Positions 21,248 through 22,144 of a DNA stretch of 22,144 nt are shown in pieces. How positions within the stretch are numbered: position 1 is the first letter of the stretch; the number at the start of each line of letters is the position of its first letter. The position numbers and the translations under genes are program-made. The DNA is from an uncultured Verrucomicrobiota bacterium (lineage in GTDB: Bacteria > Verrucomicrobiota > Kiritimatiellia > RFP12 > UBA1067), in contig CAMZDY010000010.1 in the NCBI GenBank assembly GCA_947305585.1, forward strand, positions 1 to 22,144, given 5' to 3'. The notes beneath the pieces were generated by a model. It was not told the origin of the DNA and did not search any database. It saw only the letters and a program-made list of their open reading frames with translations.

Positions 21248-21971
21248 AGCGGATGAACACGTCCTCCAGATTCGAAAAGTCGACCGCCGGACGCACTTCA
21301 CCCTCACCCGAAATCAACTCTCCGATCATAATTCCTCCGGGGAAAACACCCCCCAAACCGGATGTCAAAACGCGAGAGTGGACGGGAAGCTCCCCGTCAC
21401 GCCCAATCAAATACCGCAAATTCAGAACTTCCGCCGTGCCTCCCGCGAGGACTCCGTGCGTCCGCGATCCGCCCGGCATCTCCACATACGCCGAAACTTT
21501 CAGCCCCGGATCGGTAATTAGCGCCACCTCGCTCGTGTGGAGGGTAGTCGAAACCACCTTACCCGCGAGACCCCCGGGGGTGACGACGACAGCCCCCTCT
21601 TTCACTCCGGCGAGGCTGCCCTTGCCCACTCGCACGATGTCACGCATACCCACTGCCGACGCATCCCGGCTCAGCACCTCCGCCGCCAGATACTCGCCCT
21701 TTTTCGCCTCGGCGTAGCCCAAAGCGGTTCTGAGGCGCTCGTTCTCCGCCCGCACCAGCTCCAACTCCCCCACCATCACGCCAAGCGTCTCCACGTCGCG
21801 CTTAAGCCGCGAAACCTCGGGACTGTCGACCAGCCGGCGCTTCACCGCCAGCTTGAGCTTCTCGACGGGATAGACGAGCTCGCGCGCCACCGGCCGGCAA
21901 AACACCAACAGCGCCGCCGCCAAAGCGGCCGCGCCGATGATGAGCCAGGTTCCTGGGGTGCGGAGCTTCAA
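21237..21971 (-). CDS. mreC: Rod shape-determining protein MreC
   Basis: 244 residues. A short cytoplasmic N-terminus, one membrane helix (about 10-25), a coiled coil (about 50-85) and a periplasmic double beta-barrel with VVTPGGLAGKVV and ALITDPGLKVSAYV follow the MreC plan. It links MreB filaments to PBP2. The only suitable start is TTG at 21971, directly after the mreB stop (TGATTG), with no clear Shine-Dalgarno, so coupling to mreB is likely. The protein is slightly shorter than E. coli MreC. Confidence 0.93.
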   Translation of the reverse strand: MKLRTPGTWLIIGAAALAAALLVFCRPVARELVYPVEKLKLAVKRRLVDSPEVSRLKRDVETLGVMVGELELVRAENERLRTALGYAEAKKGEYLAAEVLSRDASAVGMRDIVRVGKGSLAGVKEGAVVVTPGGLAGKVVSTTLHTSEVALITDPGLKVSAYVEMPGGSRTHGVLAGGTAEVLNLRYLIGRDGELPVHSRVLTSGLGGVFPGGIMIGELISGEGEVRPAVDFSNLEDVFIRCEN

Positions 21972-22144
21972 TCAGGCTTTCTTGTTCTTGGCCAGGATAT
22001 CCAGCTCGTTCAGCACCGTGCCGGTGCCTTCGGCCACCGCCGAAAGCGGATCTTCCGCCAGCGTCACCGGCAGCCGCGTCTCCTGCGCAATGAGCTTGTC
22101 CAGCCCGCGCAACTGGCTGCTGCCGCCCGAAAGCACGATGCCGC
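21972..22144 (-). CDS. mreB: MreB, C-terminal fragment cut by the window edge
   Basis: The last 57 codons of mreB enter from the right edge. The reading GIVLSGGSSQLRGLDKL is the conserved C-terminal actin-like segment, where GG-A-LRGLD is usual, followed by the AEDPLSAVAEGTG stretch and the ending KNKKA. MreB is the actin-like filament organiser of the elongasome. It ends in TGA at 21972-21974, abutting the mreC TTG. The truncation is due to the window, not a broken gene. Confidence 0.94.
   Translation of the reverse strand, partial: GIVLSGGSSQLRGLDKLIAQETRLPVTLAEDPLSAVAEGTGTVLNELDILAKNKKA

Overview
The window looks like the chromosome of a Gram-negative, rod-shaped, fairly GC-rich bacterium. 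The evidence is lipid A and LPS genes (lpxK, lptD) next to a mreBCD-mrdA-rodA shape cluster. The gene mix, including a GH123/DUF4091 enzyme and a Pgk with an insertion, would fit the PVC superphylum (Kiritimatiellota, Lentisphaerota or Verrucomicrobiota). That placement is inference; no marker here proves it.

Layout, left to right. (1) 1-170: a minus-strand promoter firing off the left edge, then REP-like TGGGGTCAG direct repeats. (2) 170-813: a mntA-hepT toxin-antitoxin pair on the minus strand with its own promoter, flanked by two similar ~41-bp copies of promoter sequence. (3) 821-1351: an unusual plus-strand unit. It has four CTAG-centred palindromes spaced exactly 22 bp, three further 22-bp repeats, a candidate promoter, a ~120-nt leader that can fold, a strong ribosome binding site, a 24-codon ORF for an amphipathic peptide, and a GC-rich terminator. 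(4) 1352-6149: a minus-strand operon rpsT, pgk, uup-like ABC-F, small PQ-loop-like membrane protein, low-molecular-weight phosphatase and MGMT, driven by a near-consensus promoter at 6186-6214. (5) 6224-22144: one uninterrupted minus-strand operon running in transcription order mreB (partial), mreC, mreD, mrdA, rodA, rng, lptD, lpxK, murJ, a possible 39-codon ORF, an NSS transporter, a GH123-like gene, thiamine pyrophosphokinase, folB, murI, cinA/pncC and a folM-like reductase. Its promoter lies beyond the right edge.

How the genes fit together. The large operon joins the elongasome (MreBCD, PBP2, RodA), lipid II export (MurJ), D-glutamate supply (MurI), lipid A phosphorylation (LpxK) and LPS insertion (LptD) into one envelope-building transcript, with folate, thiamine and NAD salvage genes at the end. 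Most neighbours overlap by four bases (ATGA), which implies translational coupling and fixes many start codons.

The most promising undescribed item is the self-contained repeat-array and peptide unit at 947-1350, next to the toxin-antitoxin pair. Other points of interest are an Uup protein lacking most of the alpha-subdomain of its first ABC domain, an MGMT with a C-terminal extension of about 90 residues, and promoters whose -10 box sits inside a perfect palindrome.
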